A stretch of DNA of 64,000 nt from positions 32,233,501 to 32,297,500 of the forward strand of contig NC_079880.1 of the NCBI RefSeq assembly GCF_029227915.1, given 5' to 3'. Source of the DNA: Hydractinia symbiolongicarpus. Lineage: Eukaryota; Cnidaria; Hydrozoa; Anthoathecata; Hydractiniidae. Position numbers and translations under genes: made by a program. The notes below the pieces were generated by a model, which worked only from the letters and a program-made list of their open reading frames with translations, was not told the origin of the DNA and made no database searches. Shown here piece by piece: positions 1-14,084 of the stretch. Every line of letters starts with the position of its first letter. Positions within the stretch are counted from its first letter, which is position 1.

Positions 1-3000
1 GGTTACCATTGGTCTAGTCCTTCCACTCTCAATGGATTACAACGTCCTAATTCGTTTTCCTTGGCACCATGGTTTTAGAACTCCGTCATCTACATGCACA
101 GGCCTCTAAAAGCCATAATATAGCATTTTGGCGCATAATAAAGGCCTTACGTGTAAATCACGTGTTTTCACGCCCTTGCACACGTTACCATTTTTCTAGT
201 CCATCCATCCTACATGCATTACGACGTCTTAAGTCGTTTTCTTTGGCACCATGGCTTTAGAACGCCGTCAACTACATGCACAGACCTCTAAAGGCCGTAA
301 AATGGCCTTTTGTTGCTTAATAAAGGCTTAGCACGTAAATTACGTGGTTCTGCGTGTCTGTGCAGGTTACCATTAGTCTAATCCTTCCATTCTCCATGGA
401 CTACGACGTCCTTAGTCGTTTTCCTTAGCATCATGGCTCTAGAACGCCGTCAACTATATGCACAGGCCTCTAAAGGCCGTAATATGGCCTTTTGACGCCT
501 ATTAAAGGCCTTACACGTAAATCCCCCGGTTCGACGTGCTTGTGCAGGTTACCATTGGTCTAGTCCTTCCACTCTCAATGGACTACAAGGTCATAAGTCG
601 TTTTCCTTGTCACCATGGCATTAGAACTCTGTCACCTACATGCACAGGCCTCTAAAAGCCATAATATGGACTTTTGCAGGCTAATAAAGGCCTTACGCGT
701 AAATTACGTGCTCCCACGTTCTTGCACAGGTTACCATTGGTCTAGTCCTTCTACTCTCAATGGACTACGACGTCTTAAGTCGTTTTCCCGGGAGCCATGG
801 GTTTAGAACGCCGTCAACTACATGCACAGGCCTCCAAAAGCCGTAATATGGCCTTTTGCCGCCTAATAAAGGCCTTACACGTAAATCCCCCGGTTCCACG
901 TGCTTGTGCAGGTTACTATTGGTCTAGTCCTTCCACTCTCAATGGACTACAAGGTCGTACGTATCTTTCCCTGGCACCATGGCTTTAGAACTCCGTCAAC
1001 TACATGCACGGCCTCTAAAGGCTGTAATATGGCCTTTTGCGGCCTAATAAAGGTGATACACGAAAATCACGTGGTTCTACGTGTGTGTGCAGGTTACCAT
1101 TGGGCAACTCCTTCTACTCTTATGGACTACTACGTTCTAGATCGACTTTTCTCGCACCATGGCTTTAGAACGCCGTCAACTACATGCACAGGCCTCTAAA
1201 GGCCGTAATATGGACTTTTGCCGGATAATAAAAGCCTTACGCGTAAATCACGTGCTCCCACGTTCTTGTGCAGGTTACCATTGGTCTAGTCTTTCCAGAC
1301 TCCATTGACTGCGACGGCCTAAGTCTTTTTCGCCAGAGCCATGGGTTTAGAATGCCGTCAATTACATGCACAGGAATCTAAAGTCGTAATATGGCCTTTT
1401 GTTGCCTAATAAAGGCTTAGCACGCAAATCATGTGGTTCCACGTGCTTGTGCAGGTTACCATTGGTCTAGTCCTTCCACTCTCAATGGACTACAACGTCC
1501 TAAGTCGTTTTCCTTGGCACCATGGTTTTAGAACTCCGTCATCTACATGCACAGGCGTCTAAAAGCCGTAATATGGCCTCTTAGAAGCCTAATAAAGACC
1601 TTACGCGTAAATCACGTGTTTAAATGTGCTTGCACCGGTTACCATTGGTCAAATCTTTCCATTCTCCATGGACTACGACGTCCTTAGTCGTTTTCCTTAG
1701 CATCATGGCTCTAGAACGCCGTCAACTATATGCACAGGCCTCTAAAGGCCGTAATATGGCCTTTTGACGCCTATTAAAGGCCTTACACGTAAATCCCCCG
1801 GTTCGACGTGCTTGTGCAGGTTACCATTGGTCTAGTCCTTCCACTCTCAATGGACTACGACGTCTTAAGTCGTTTTCCCGGGAGCCATGGGTTTAGAACG
1901 CCGTCAACTACATGCACAGGCCTCTAAAGGCCGTAATATGGCTTTTGCCGCCTAATAAAGGCCTTACACGTAAATCCCCCGGTTCCACGTGCTTGTGCAG
2001 GTTACTATTGGTCTAGTCCTTCCACTCTCAATGGACTACAAGGTCGTACGTCGCTTTCCCTGGCACCATGGCTTTAGAACTCCGTCAACTACATGCACGG
2101 CCTCTAAAGGCCGTAATATGGCCTTTTGCGGCCTAATAAAGGTGATACACGAAAATCACGTGGTTCCACGTGTGTGTGCAGGTTACCATTGGGCAACTCC
2201 TTCTACTCTTATGGACTACTACGTTCTAGAACGACTTTCCTCGCACCATGGCTTTAGAACGCCGTCAACTTCATCCACAGGCCTCTAAAGGCCGTAATAT
2301 GGACTTTTGCCGGATAATAAAAGCCTTACGCGTAAATCACGTGCTCCCACGTTCCTGCGCAGGTTACCATTGGTCTAGTCTTTCCACTCTCCATTGACTG
2401 CGACGTCCTAAGTCGTTTTCACCAGAGCCATGGGTTTAGAACGCCGTCAACTACATGCACAGTAATCTAAAAGCCGTAATATGGCCTTTTACCGCCTAAT
2501 AATGCCCTTACGTTTAAATCACGCGTTTCCACGCGTTTGCACAGGTTACCATTTGTCTAGTTCTTCCATCCTACATGGACTACAACGTCATAAGTCATTT
2601 TCGCTAAAGCCATGGGTTAAGAACGCCGTCAACTACATGCACAGGCCTCTAGAGGCCGTAATATGGCCTTTTGTTGCCTAATAAAGGCTTAGCACGTAAA
2701 TCACGTGGTTCCACGTGCTTGTGCAGGTTACCATTGGTCTAGTCCTTCCACTCTCAATGGACTACAACGTCCTAAGTCGTTTTCCTTGGCACCATGGTTT
2801 TAGAACTCCGTCATCTACATGCACAGGCCTCTAAAAGCCATAATATAGCATTTTGGCGCCTAATAAAGGCCATACGTGTAAATCAGGTGTTTTCACGCCC
2901 TTCCACACGTTACCATTTTTCTAGTCCATCCATCCTACATGCACTACGACGTCTTAAGTCGTTTTCTTTGGCACCGTGGCTTTAGAACGCCGTCAACTAC

Positions 3001-6000
3001 ATGCACAGGCCTCTAAAGGCCGTAATATGGCCTTTTGCGGCCTAATAAAGGTGATATACGAAAATCACGTGGTTCCACGTGTGTGTGCAGGTTACCATTG
3101 GGCATCTCCTTCTACTCTTATGGACTACTACGTTCTAGAACGACTTTCCTCGCACCATGGCTTTAGAACGCCGTCAACTACTTGCACAGGCCTCTAAAGG
3201 CCGTAATATGGCCTTTTGTTGCCTAATAAAGGCTTAGCACGTAAATCACGTGGTTCCACGTGCTTGTGCAGGTTACCATTGGTCTAGTCCTTCCACTCTC
3301 AATGGACTACAATGTCCTAAGTCGTTTTTCTTGGCACCATGGTTTTAGAACTCCGTCATCTACATGCACAGGCCTCTAAAGGCCGTAATATGGCCTTTTG
3401 CCGCCTATTAAAAGCCTTACACGTAAATCCCCTGGTTCCACGTGCTTGTGCAGGTTACCATTGGTCTAGTCCTTCCACTCTCAATGGACTACAAGGTCAT
3501 AAGTCGTTTTCCCTAGCACCATGGCTTTAGAACTCCGTCAACTACAAGAACAGGCCTCTAAAAGCCATAATATAGCATTTTGGCACCTAATTAAGGCCTC
3601 ACGTGTAAATCACGTGTTTTCACGCCCTTGCACACGTTACCATTTTTCTAGTCCATCCATCCTACATGCACTACGACGTCTTAAGTCGTTTTCCTTGGCA
3701 CCATGGCTTTAGAACGCCGTTAACTACATGCAAAGGCCTCTAAAGGCCGTAAAATGGCCTTTTGTTGCCAAATAAAGGCTTAGCACGTAAATCACGTGGT
3801 TCTGCGTGTCTGTGCAGGTTACCATTGGTCTACTTTGTCAAGTCTCAATGGACTACTGCGTCCTAAGTCGTTTTCCTTAGCATCATGGCTTTAGAACGCC
3901 GTCAACTACATGCACAGGCCTCTAAAGGCCGTAATATGGCCTTTTGCCGCCTATTAAAAGCCTTACACGTAAATCCCCTGGTTCCACGTGCTTGTGCAGG
4001 TTACCATTGGTCTAGTCCTTCCACTCTCAATGGAATACAAGGTCATAAGTCGTTTTCCCTAGCACCATGGCTTTAGAACTCCGTCAACTACAAGAACAGG
4101 CCTCTAAAAGCCATAATATAGCATTTTGGCACCTAATTAAGGCCTCACGTGTAAATCACGTGTTTTCACGCGCTTGCACAGGTTACCATTTTTCTAGTCC
4201 ATCCATCCTACATGGACTACGACGTCTTAAGTCGTTTTGTTTGCCACCATGGCTTTAGAACACCGTCAACTACATGCACAGGCCTCTAAAGGCCGCAATA
4301 TGGCTTTTGCCGCCTAATAAAGGCCTTACACGTAAATCAGGTGGTTCTGCATGTCTGGGCAGGTTACTATTGGCCTACTCCTTTAACTCTCAATGGAATA
4401 CTACGTCATAAGTCGTTTTCCTTGGCACCATGGCTTTAGAACTCCGTCATCTACATACACAGGCGTCTAAAAGCCGTAATATGGCCTTTTGCCGCCTATT
4501 AAAAGACTTACACGTAAATCCCCTGGTTCCACGTGCTTGTGCAGGTTACCATTGGTCTAGTCCTTCCACTCCCAATGGACTACTGCGTCGTTTTCCTTGG
4601 CACCATGGCTTTAGAAATTTTTCAACTATTTGCACAGGCCTCTAAAGCCGTAGTATGCCCTTTTAGAGGCCTAATAAAGACCTTACGCGTAAATCACGTG
4701 CTCCCACGTTCTTGCGCAGGTTACCATTGGTCTAGTCCTTCCACTCTTCATGGACTGCGACGTCCTAAGTCGTTTTCCCCAGCGCCATGGCTTTAGAACG
4801 CCGTCAACTACATGCACAGGAATCTAAAGGCCGTAATATGCCCTTTTGTTGCCTAATAAAGGCTTAGCACGTAAATCACGTGGTTCCGCGTGTGTGTGCA
4901 GGTTACCATTGGTCAACTCCTTCTACTCCTAATGGACTACTACGTTCTAGGACGATTTCCCTCGCACAATGGCTTTAGAACGCCGTCAAAAACTTGCACA
5001 GTCCTCTAAAGGCCGTAGTATGGACTTTTGCCGGCTAATAAAGGCCTTACGCGTAAATCCCGTGATCCCGCGTTCTTGTGCAGGTTACCATTGGTCTAGT
5101 CCTTCCACTCTCAATGGAATACAAAGTCCTAAGTCGTTTTCCTTGGCACCATGGCTTTAGAACTCCGTCATCTACATACACAGGCGTCTAAAAGCCGTAA
5201 TATGGCCTTTTCCCGCCTAATAAAGCCCTTACGTGTAAATCACGTGTTTCCACGCGCTTGCACAGGTTACCATTTGTCTAGTTCTTCCATCCTACATGGA
5301 CTACAACGTCATAAGTCGTTTTCGCTAAAGCCATGGGTTAAGAACGCCGTCAACTACATGCACAGGCCTCTAAATGCCGTAATATGCCTTATAGAGGCCT
5401 AATAAAGGCGATACACGAAAATCACGTGGTTCCACGAGTGTGTGCAGGTTACCATTGGTCAACTCCTTCTACTTTTAATGGACTACTACGTTCTAGGACG
5501 ATTTCCCTCGCACCATGGCTTTAGAACGCCGTCAACTACATGCACAGGCCTCTAAAAGCCGTAATATGGCGTTTTGCCGCCTAATAAAGGCCTTTCGTGT
5601 AAATCACGTGTTTCCACGCTCTTGCACAGGTTACCATTGGTCTAGTCTCTCCACTCTCCATGGACTGCGACGTCCTAAGTCGTTTTCGCCAGAGCCATGG
5701 GTTTAGAACGCCGTCAACTACATGCACAGGAATCTAAAGGCCGTAATATGCCCTTTTGTTGCCTAATAAAGGCTTAGCACGTAAATCACGTGGTTCCGCG
5801 TGTGTGTGCAGGTTACCATTGGTCTAGTCCTTCCCATCTCAGTGGAATACAAGGTCCTAAGTCGTTTTCCTTGGCACCATGGCTTTAGAACTCCGTCATC
5901 TACATACACAGGCGTCTAAAAGCCGTAATATAGCCTTTTCCCGCCTAATAAAGGCCTTACGTGTAAATCAGGTGTTTCCACGCGCTTGCACAGGTTACCA

Positions 6001-7149
6001 TTTGTCCAGTTCTTAATCTTACATGGACTACGACGTCTTAAGTCGTTTTCGCCAGAGCCATGCGTTTAGAACGCCGTCAACAACATGCACATGAATCTAG
6101 AGACCGTAATATGGGCTTTTGTTGCCTAATAAAGGCTTACCACGTACGTCACGTGGTTCTACGTGCATGTGCAGGTTACCATTGGCCTACTCCTTCAACT
6201 CTCAATGGACTACTGCGTCATAAGTCATTTTCTTTGGCACCATGGCTTTACAACGCCGTCAACTACATGCACAGGCCTCTATAGGCTGTAATACGGCCTT
6301 TTGCCGCGTAATAAAGACCTTACACGCAAATCCCCCGGTTCCACGCGCTTGCACAGGTTACCATTTGTCTGGTTCTTCCACTCTCAATATACTACAACGT
6401 CATAAGTCGTTTTCCCTGGCACCATGGCTTTAGAAAGCCGTCAACTACATGCACAGGCCTCTAAAGGCCGTAATATGCCTTATAGAGGTCTAATAAAGGC
6501 GATACACGAAAATCACGTGGTTCCACGAGTGTGTGCAGGTTACCATTGCTCAACTCCTTCTACTCTTAATGGACTACTACGTTCTAGGACGATTTCCCTC
6601 GCACCATGGCTTTAGAACGCCGTCAACTACATGCACAGGCCTCTAAAGGCCGTAATATTGCCTTTTACCTCCTATTAAAGACCTTACACGTAAATACCCC
6701 GGTTCAACGTGCTTGTGCAGGTTACCATTGGTCTAGTCCTTCCACTCTCAATGGACTACTGCGTCGTTTTCCTTGGTACCATGGCTTTAAAACTTTGTCA
6801 ACTACATGCACAGGACTCTAAATCCGTAGTATGGCCTCTTAGAGGCCTAATAAAGACCTTACGCGTAAATCACGTGTTTAAATGTGTTTGCGCAGGTTAC
6901 CATTGGTCTAATCCTTTAACTCTGAATGCGTTACTGCGTCCTAAGTCGTTTTCCTTGGCACCATGGCTTTAGAACTTCGTCATCTACATGCACAGGCGTC
7001 TAAAAGCCGTAATATGGCCTTTTGCCGCCTAATAAAGGCCTTACGTGTTAATCAGGTGTTTCCACGCTCTTGCACACGTTACCATTGGTCTAGTCCTTCT
7101 ACTCTCAATGGACTACGACGTCTTAAATCGTTTTCCCCAGAGCCATGGG

Positions 7150-8800
7150 TTTAGAACGCCGTCAACTACATGCACAGGCCTCTAAAGGCCGTAATATGGC
7201 TTTTGCCGCCTAATAAAGGCCTTACACGTAAATCCCCCGGTTCCACGTGCTTGTGCAGGTTACCATTGGTCAAGTCCTTCCACTCTCAATGGACTACTAC
7301 GTCATAAGTCGTTTTCCTTGGCACCATGGCTTTAGAACTCTGTCAACTACATGCACAGGCCTCTAAAAGCCGTAATATGGCGTTTTGCCGTCTAATAAAG
7401 GCCTTACGTGTAAATCACGTGTTTCCACGCGCTTGCACAGGTTACCATTTGTCTAGTTCTTCCATCTTACATGGACTACGACGTCTTAAGTCGTTTTCGC
7501 CAGAGCCATGGGTTTAGAACGCCCTCAACTACATGCACATGAATGTAGAGACCGTAATATGGCCTTTTGTTGCCTAATAAAGGCTTAGCACCTAAATCAC
7601 GTGGTTCTACGTGCATGTGCAGGTTACCATTGGTCTACTCCTTCAACTCTCAATGGACTACTGCGTCCTAAGTCATTATCTTTGGCACCATGGCTTTAGA
7701 ACACCGTCAACTACATGCATAGGCCTCTAAAGGCCGTAATATGGACTTTTGCCGGCTAATAAAGGCCTTACGTGTAAATCACGTGTTTCCACGCGCTTGC
7801 ACAGGTTACCATTTTTCTAGTCCATCCATCCTACATGGACTACGACGTCTTAAGTATTTTTCTTTGGCACCATGGCTTTAGAACGCCGTCAACTACATGC
7901 ACAGGCCTCTAAAGGCCGTAAAATGGCCTTTTCCGCGTAATAAAGGCATTACACGTAAATCCCCCGGTTCCACGTACTTGTGCAGGTTACCATTGGTTTA
8001 CTCCTTCCACTCTGAATGGACTACAACGTCCTAGGTCGATTTCCCTCGCACCATAGCTTTACAACGCCGTCAACTACATGCACAGGCGTCGAAAGGCTGT
8101 GATATGGCCTTTTGTGGCCTAATAAATGCGATACACAAAAATCACGTGGTTCCATATGTGTGTGCAGGTTACCATTGGTCTACTCCCTCTACTCTAAATG
8201 GACTACTACGTCATAAGTCGTTTTCCTTGGCACCATGGCTTTAGAACTTCGTCATCTACATGCACAGGCGTCTAAAAGCCGTAATATGGCCTTTTGCCGC
8301 CTAATAAAGGCCTTACGCGTAAATCACGTGTTTCCACGCGCTTGCACAGGTTACCATTTGTCTAGTTCTTCCATCCAACATGGACTACGACGTCTTAAGT
8401 CGTTTTCGCCAGAGCCAAGGGTTTAGAACGCCGTCAACTGCATGCACAGGCCTCTAAAGGTTGTGATATGGGCATTTGCAGCCTAATAAAGGCGATGCAC
8501 AAAAATCACGTGGTTCCACGAGGGTGTGCAAGTTACCATTAGTCAACTCCTTCTACTCTTAATGAACTACTACGTTCTAGGACGTTTTCCTTCGCACCAT
8601 GGCTTTAGAACGCCGTCAACTACATGCACAGGCCTCTAAATGCCGTAATATGGCCTTTTGCCGCCAAGTAAAGGCTTTACACGTAATTCCCCTCGTTCCA
8701 TGTGCTTGTGCAAGTTACCATTGGTCTAGTTCTTCCACTCTCAATATACTACAAGGTCATAAGTCGTTTTCCCTGGCACCATGGCTTTAGAACGCCGTCA
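7150..8800. repeat. Satellite segmental duplication, left copy (offset 5284 bp)
   Basis: About nine consecutive monomers recur in the same order and with the same private variants at 12430-14084, exactly 5284 bp downstream (29 monomers). Shared variants include TAGCTTT in place of TGGCTTT at the monomer start, GAAAGGCTGTGATATGG-type monomers and a CCAAGGG monomer start. Only scattered substitutions separate the copies. This indicates a recent unequal exchange or block duplication inside the array. Confidence 0.85.
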
Positions 8801-8962
8801 ATTACATGCACAGGCCTCTTAAGGCCGTAATATGGCCTTTTGCAGCCTATTAAAGGACTTACACGTAAATCACGTGTTTCCACGCGCTTGCACAGGTTAC
8901 CATTTGTCTAGTTCTTCCACTCTCAATATACTACAAGGTCATAAGTCGTTTTCCCTGGCACC

Positions 8963-10418
8963 ATGGCTTTAGAACGCCGTCAACTACATGCACAGGCCTC
9001 TAAAGGCCGTAATATGCCTTATAGAGGCCTAATAAAGGCGATACACGAAAATCACGTGGTTCTGCGTGTCTGTGCAGGTTACCATTGGTCTACTCCTTCC
9101 ACTCTGAATGGACTACAACGTCCTATGTCGATTTCCCTCGCACCATAGCTTTAGAACGCCGTCAACTACATGCACAGGCGCCGAAAGGCTGTGATATGGC
9201 CTTTTGTGGCCTAATAAATGCGATACACAAAAATCACGTGGTTCCATATGTGTGTGCAGGTTACCATTGGTCTACTCCCTCTACTCTAAATGGACTACTA
9301 CGTCATAAGTCGTTTTCCTTGGCACCATGGCTTTAGAACTCCGTCATCTACATGCAAAGGCGTCTAAAAGCCGTAATATGGCCTTTTGCTGCCTAATAAA
9401 GGCCTTACGCGTAAATCACGTGTTTCCACGCGCTTGCACAGGTTACCATTTGTCTAGTTCTTCCATCCAACATGGACTACGACGTCTTAAGTCGTTTTCG
9501 CCAGAGCCAAGGGTTTAGAACGCCGTCAACTGCATGCACAGGCCTCTAAAGGTTGTGATATGGGCATTTGCGGCCTAATAAAGGCGATGCACGAAAATCA
9601 CGTGGTTCCACGAGGGTGTGCAAGTTACCATTGGTCAACTCCTTCTACTCTTAATGAACTACTACGTTCTAGGACGTTTTCCTTCGCACCATGGCTTTAG
9701 AACGCCGTCAACTACATGCACAGGCCTCTAAAGGCCGTAATATGCCTTATAGAGGCCTAATAAAGGCGATACACGAAAATCACGTGGTTCTGCGTGTCTG
9801 TGCAGGTTACCATTGGTCTACTCCTTCCACTCTGAATGGACTACAACGTCCTATGTCGATTTCCCTCGCACCATAGCTTTAGAACGCCGTCAACTACATG
9901 CACAGGCGCCGAAAGGCTGTGATATGGCCTTTTGTGGCCTAATAAATGCGATACACAAAAATCACGTGGTTCCATATGTGTGTGCAGGTTACCATTAGTC
10001 TACTCCCTCTACTCTAAATGGACTACTACGTCATAAGTCGTTTTCCTTGGCACCATGGCTTTAGAACTCCGTCATCTACATGCAAAGGCGTCTAAAAGCC
10101 GTAATATGGCCTTTTGCTGCCTAATAAAGGCCTTACGCGTAAATCACGTGTTTCCACGCGCTTGCACAGGTTACCATTTGTCTAGTTCTTCCATCCAACA
10201 TGAACTACGACGTCTTAAGTCGTTTTCGCCAGAGCCAAGGGTTTAAAACGCCGTCAACTGCATGCACAGGCCTCTAAAGGTTGTGATATGGGCATTTGCG
10301 GCCTAATAAAGGCGATGCACGAAAATCACGTGGTTCCACGAGGGTGTGCAAGTTACCATTGGTCAACTCCTTCTACTCTTAATGAACTACTACGTTCTAG
10401 GACGTTTTCCTTCGCACC
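8963..10418. repeat. Two tandem copies of a 728-bp (4-monomer) higher-order repeat
   Basis: The block starting at 8963 recurs at 9691 (728 bp later) with almost no changes, including the variant monomers at 9085/9813 and 9327/10055. Four monomers of 182 bp make the unit. Confidence 0.85.
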
Positions 10419-10601
10419 ATGGCTTTAGAACGCCGTCAACTACATGCACAGGCCTCTAAATGCCGTAATATGGCCTTTTGCCGCCAAGTAAAGGCTTTAC
10501 ACGTAATTCCCCTCGTTCCACGTGCTTGTGCAAGTTACCATTGGTCTAGTTCTTCCACTCTCAATATACTACAAGGTCATAAGTCGTTTTCCCTGGCACC
10601 A

Positions 10602-12065
10602 TGGCTTTATAACGCCGTCAACTACATGCACAGGCTTCTAAAGGCCGTAATATGCCTTATAGAAGCCTAATAAAGGCGATACACGAAAATAACGTGGTTC
10701 CACGAGTGTGTGCAGGTTACAATTTGTCAACTCCTTCTACTCTTAATGGACTAATATGTTCTAGGACGATTTCCCTCGCACCATGGCTTTAGAACGCCGT
10801 CAACTACATGCACAGGCCTCTAAAGGCCGTAATATGGCCTTTTGCCGCCCATTAAAGGCCTTACACGTAAATCCCCCGGTTCCACTTGCTTGTGCAGGTT
10901 ACCATTGGTCTAGTCCTTCCACTCTCAATGGACTACAAGGTCATAAGTCGTTTTCCCTAGCACCATGGCTTTAGAACTCCGTCAAGTACATGCACAGGCC
11001 TCTAAGGCCGTTAGGGTAACATGGACCTTTGCCGGCTAATAAAGGCCTTACGCATAAATAACGTGCTCCCTCGTTCTTCCGCAGGTTATCATTGGTCTAG
11101 TCCTTCCACTCTCCATGGACTGCGACTTCCTAAGTCGTTTTCCCCAGCGCCATGGCTTAGAACGCCGTCAACTACATGCACAGTCCTCTAAAGGCCGTAA
11201 TATGCTTTTTAGAGGCCTAATAAACGCTTAACACGTAAATCATGTGGTTCTACGTGGCTGTGCAGGTTACCATTGGTCTACTCCTTTAACTCTCAATAGA
11301 CTACTACGTAATAAGTCATTTTCCTTGGCACCATGGCTTTATAACGCCGTCAACTACATGCACAGGCTTCTAAAGGCCGTAATATGCCTTATAGAAGCCT
11401 AATAAAGGCGATACACGAAAATAACGTGGTTCCACGAGTGTGTGCAGGTTACAATTTGTCAACTCCTTCTACTCTTAATGGACTAATATGTTCTAGGACG
11501 ATTTCCCTCGCACCATGGCTTTAGAACGCCGTCAACTACATGCACAGGCCTCTAAAGGCCGTAATATGGCCTTTTGCCGCCCATTAAAGGCCTTACACGT
11601 AAATCCCCCGGTTCCACTTGCTTGTGCAGGTTACCATTGGTCTAGTCCTTCCACTCTCAATGGACTACAAGGTCATAAGTCGTTTTCCCTAGCACCATGG
11701 CTTTAGAACTCCGTCAAGTACATGCACAGGCCTCTAAGGCCGTTAGGGTAACATGGACCTTTGCCGGCTAATAAAGGCCTTACGCATAAATAACGTGCTC
11801 CCTCGTTCTTCCGCAGGTTATCATTGGTCTAGTCCTTCCACTCTCCATGGACTGCGACTTCCTAAGTCGTTTTCCCCAGCGCCATGGCTTAGAACGCCGT
11901 CAACTACATGCACAGTCCTCTAAAGGCCGTAATATGCTTTTTAGAGGCCTAATAAACGCTTAACACGTAAATCATGTGGTTCTACGTGGCTGTGCAGGTT
12001 ACCATTGGTCTACTCCTTTAACTCTCAATAGACTACTACGTAATAAGTCATTTTCCTTGGCACCA
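10602..12065. repeat. Two tandem copies of a 732-bp (4-monomer) higher-order repeat
   Basis: A four-monomer block beginning at the variant GGCTTTATAACGCC (10602) is repeated at 11334 with near identity, for example the monomers at 10783 and 11515. Parts of the block reappear once more from about 14065. Confidence 0.85.
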
Positions 12066-12429
12066 TGGCTTTAGAACTCCGTCATCTACATACACAGGCC
12101 TCTAAAAGCCATAATATAGCATTTTGCCGCCTAATAAAGGCCTTACGTGTAAATCAGGTGTTTCCACGCGCTTGCACAGGTTACCATTTGTCTAGTTCTT
12201 CCATCTTTCATGGACTACGACGTCTTAAGTCGTTTTCGCCAGAGCCATGGGTTTAGAACGCAGTCAACTACATGCACATGAATGTAGAGACCGTAATATG
12301 GACTTTTGTTGCCTAATAAGGGCTTAGCACCGAAATCACGTGGTTCTACGTGCATGTGCAGGTTACCATTGGTCTACTCCTTCAACTCTCAATGGACTAC
12401 TGCGTCCTAAGTCATTATCTTTGGCACCA

Positions 12430-14084
12430 TGGCTTTAGAACGCCGTCAACTACATGCACAGGCCTCTAAAGGCCGTAATATGGCTTTTGCCGCCTAATAA
12501 AGGCCTTACACGTAAATCCCCCAGTTCCACGTGCTTGTGCAGGTTACCATTGGTCAAGTCCTTTCACTCTCAATGGACTACTACGTCATAAGTCGTTTTC
12601 CTTGGCACCATGGCTTTAGAACTCTGTCAACTACATGCACAGGCCTCTAAAAGCCGTAATATGGCGTTTTGCCGTCTAATAAAGGCCTTACGTGTAAATC
12701 ACGTGTTTCCACGCGCTTGCACAGGTTACCATTTGTCTAGTTCTTCCATCTTACATGGACTACAACGTCTTAAGTCGTTTTCGCCAGAGCCATGGGTTTA
12801 GAACGCCGTCAACTACATGCACATGAATGTAGAGACCGTAATATGGCCTTTTGTTGCCTAATAAAGGCTTAGCACCGAAATCACGTGGTTCTACGTGCAT
12901 GTGCAGGTTACCATTGGTCTACTCCTTCAACACTCAATGGACTACTGCGTCCTAAGTCATTATCTTTGGCACCATGGCTTTAGAACGCCGTCAACTACAT
13001 GCATAGGCCTCTAAAGGCCATAATATGGACTTTTGCCGGCTAATAAAGGCCTTACGTGTAAATCACGTGTTTTCACGCGCTTGCACAGGTTACCATTTTT
13101 CTAGTCCATCCATCCTACATGGACTACGACGTCTTAAGTATTTTTCTTTGGCACCATGGCTTTAGAACGCCGTCAACTACATGCACAGGCCTCTAAAGGC
13201 CGTAAAATGGCCTTTTCCGCGTAATAAAGGCATTACACGTAAATCCCCCGGTTCCACGTACTTGTGCAGGTAACCATTGGTTTACTCCTTCCACTCTGAA
13301 TGGCTTACAACGTCCTAGGTCGATTTCCCTCGCACCATAGCTTTAGAACGCCGTCAACTACATGCACAGGCGTCGAAAAGCTGTGATATGGCCTTTTGTG
13401 GCCTAATAAATGCGATACACAAAAATCACGTGGTTCCATATGTGTGTGCAGGTTACCATTGGTCTACTCCCTCTACTCTAAATGGACTACTACGTCATAA
13501 GTCGTTTTCCTTGGCACCATGGCTTTAGAACTTCGTTTTCTACATGCACAGGCGTCTAAAAGCCGTAATATGGCCTTTTGCCGCCTAATAAAGGCCTTAC
13601 GCGTAAATCACGTGTTTCCACGCGCTTGCACAGGTTACCATTTGTCTAGTTCTTCCATCCAACATGGACTACGACGTCTTAAGTCGTTTTCGCCAGAGCC
13701 AAGGGTTTAGAACGCCGTCAACTGCATGCACAGGCCTCTAAAGGTTGTGATATGGGCATTTGCGGCCTAATAAAGGCGATGCACGAAAATCACGTGGTTC
13801 CATGAGGGTGTGCAAGTTACCATTGGTCAACTCCTTCTACTCTTAATGAACTACTACGTTCTAGGACGTTTTCCTTCGCACCATGGCTTTAGAACGCCGT
13901 CAACTACATGCACAGGCCTCTAAATGCCGTAATATGGCCTTTTGCCGCCAAGTAAAGGCTTTACACGTAATTCCCCTCGTTCCACGTGCTTGTGCAAGTT
14001 ACCATTGGTCTAGTTCTTCCACTCTCAATATACTACAAGGTCATAAGTCGTTTTCCCTGGCACCATGGCTTTAGAACGCCGTCA
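12430..14084. repeat. Satellite segmental duplication, right copy (offset 5284 bp)
   Basis: This is the partner of 7150-8800. The order of variant monomers is the same, with a few private substitutions such as CTTCGTTTTC near 13535 where the left copy has CTTCGTCATC. Confidence 0.85.
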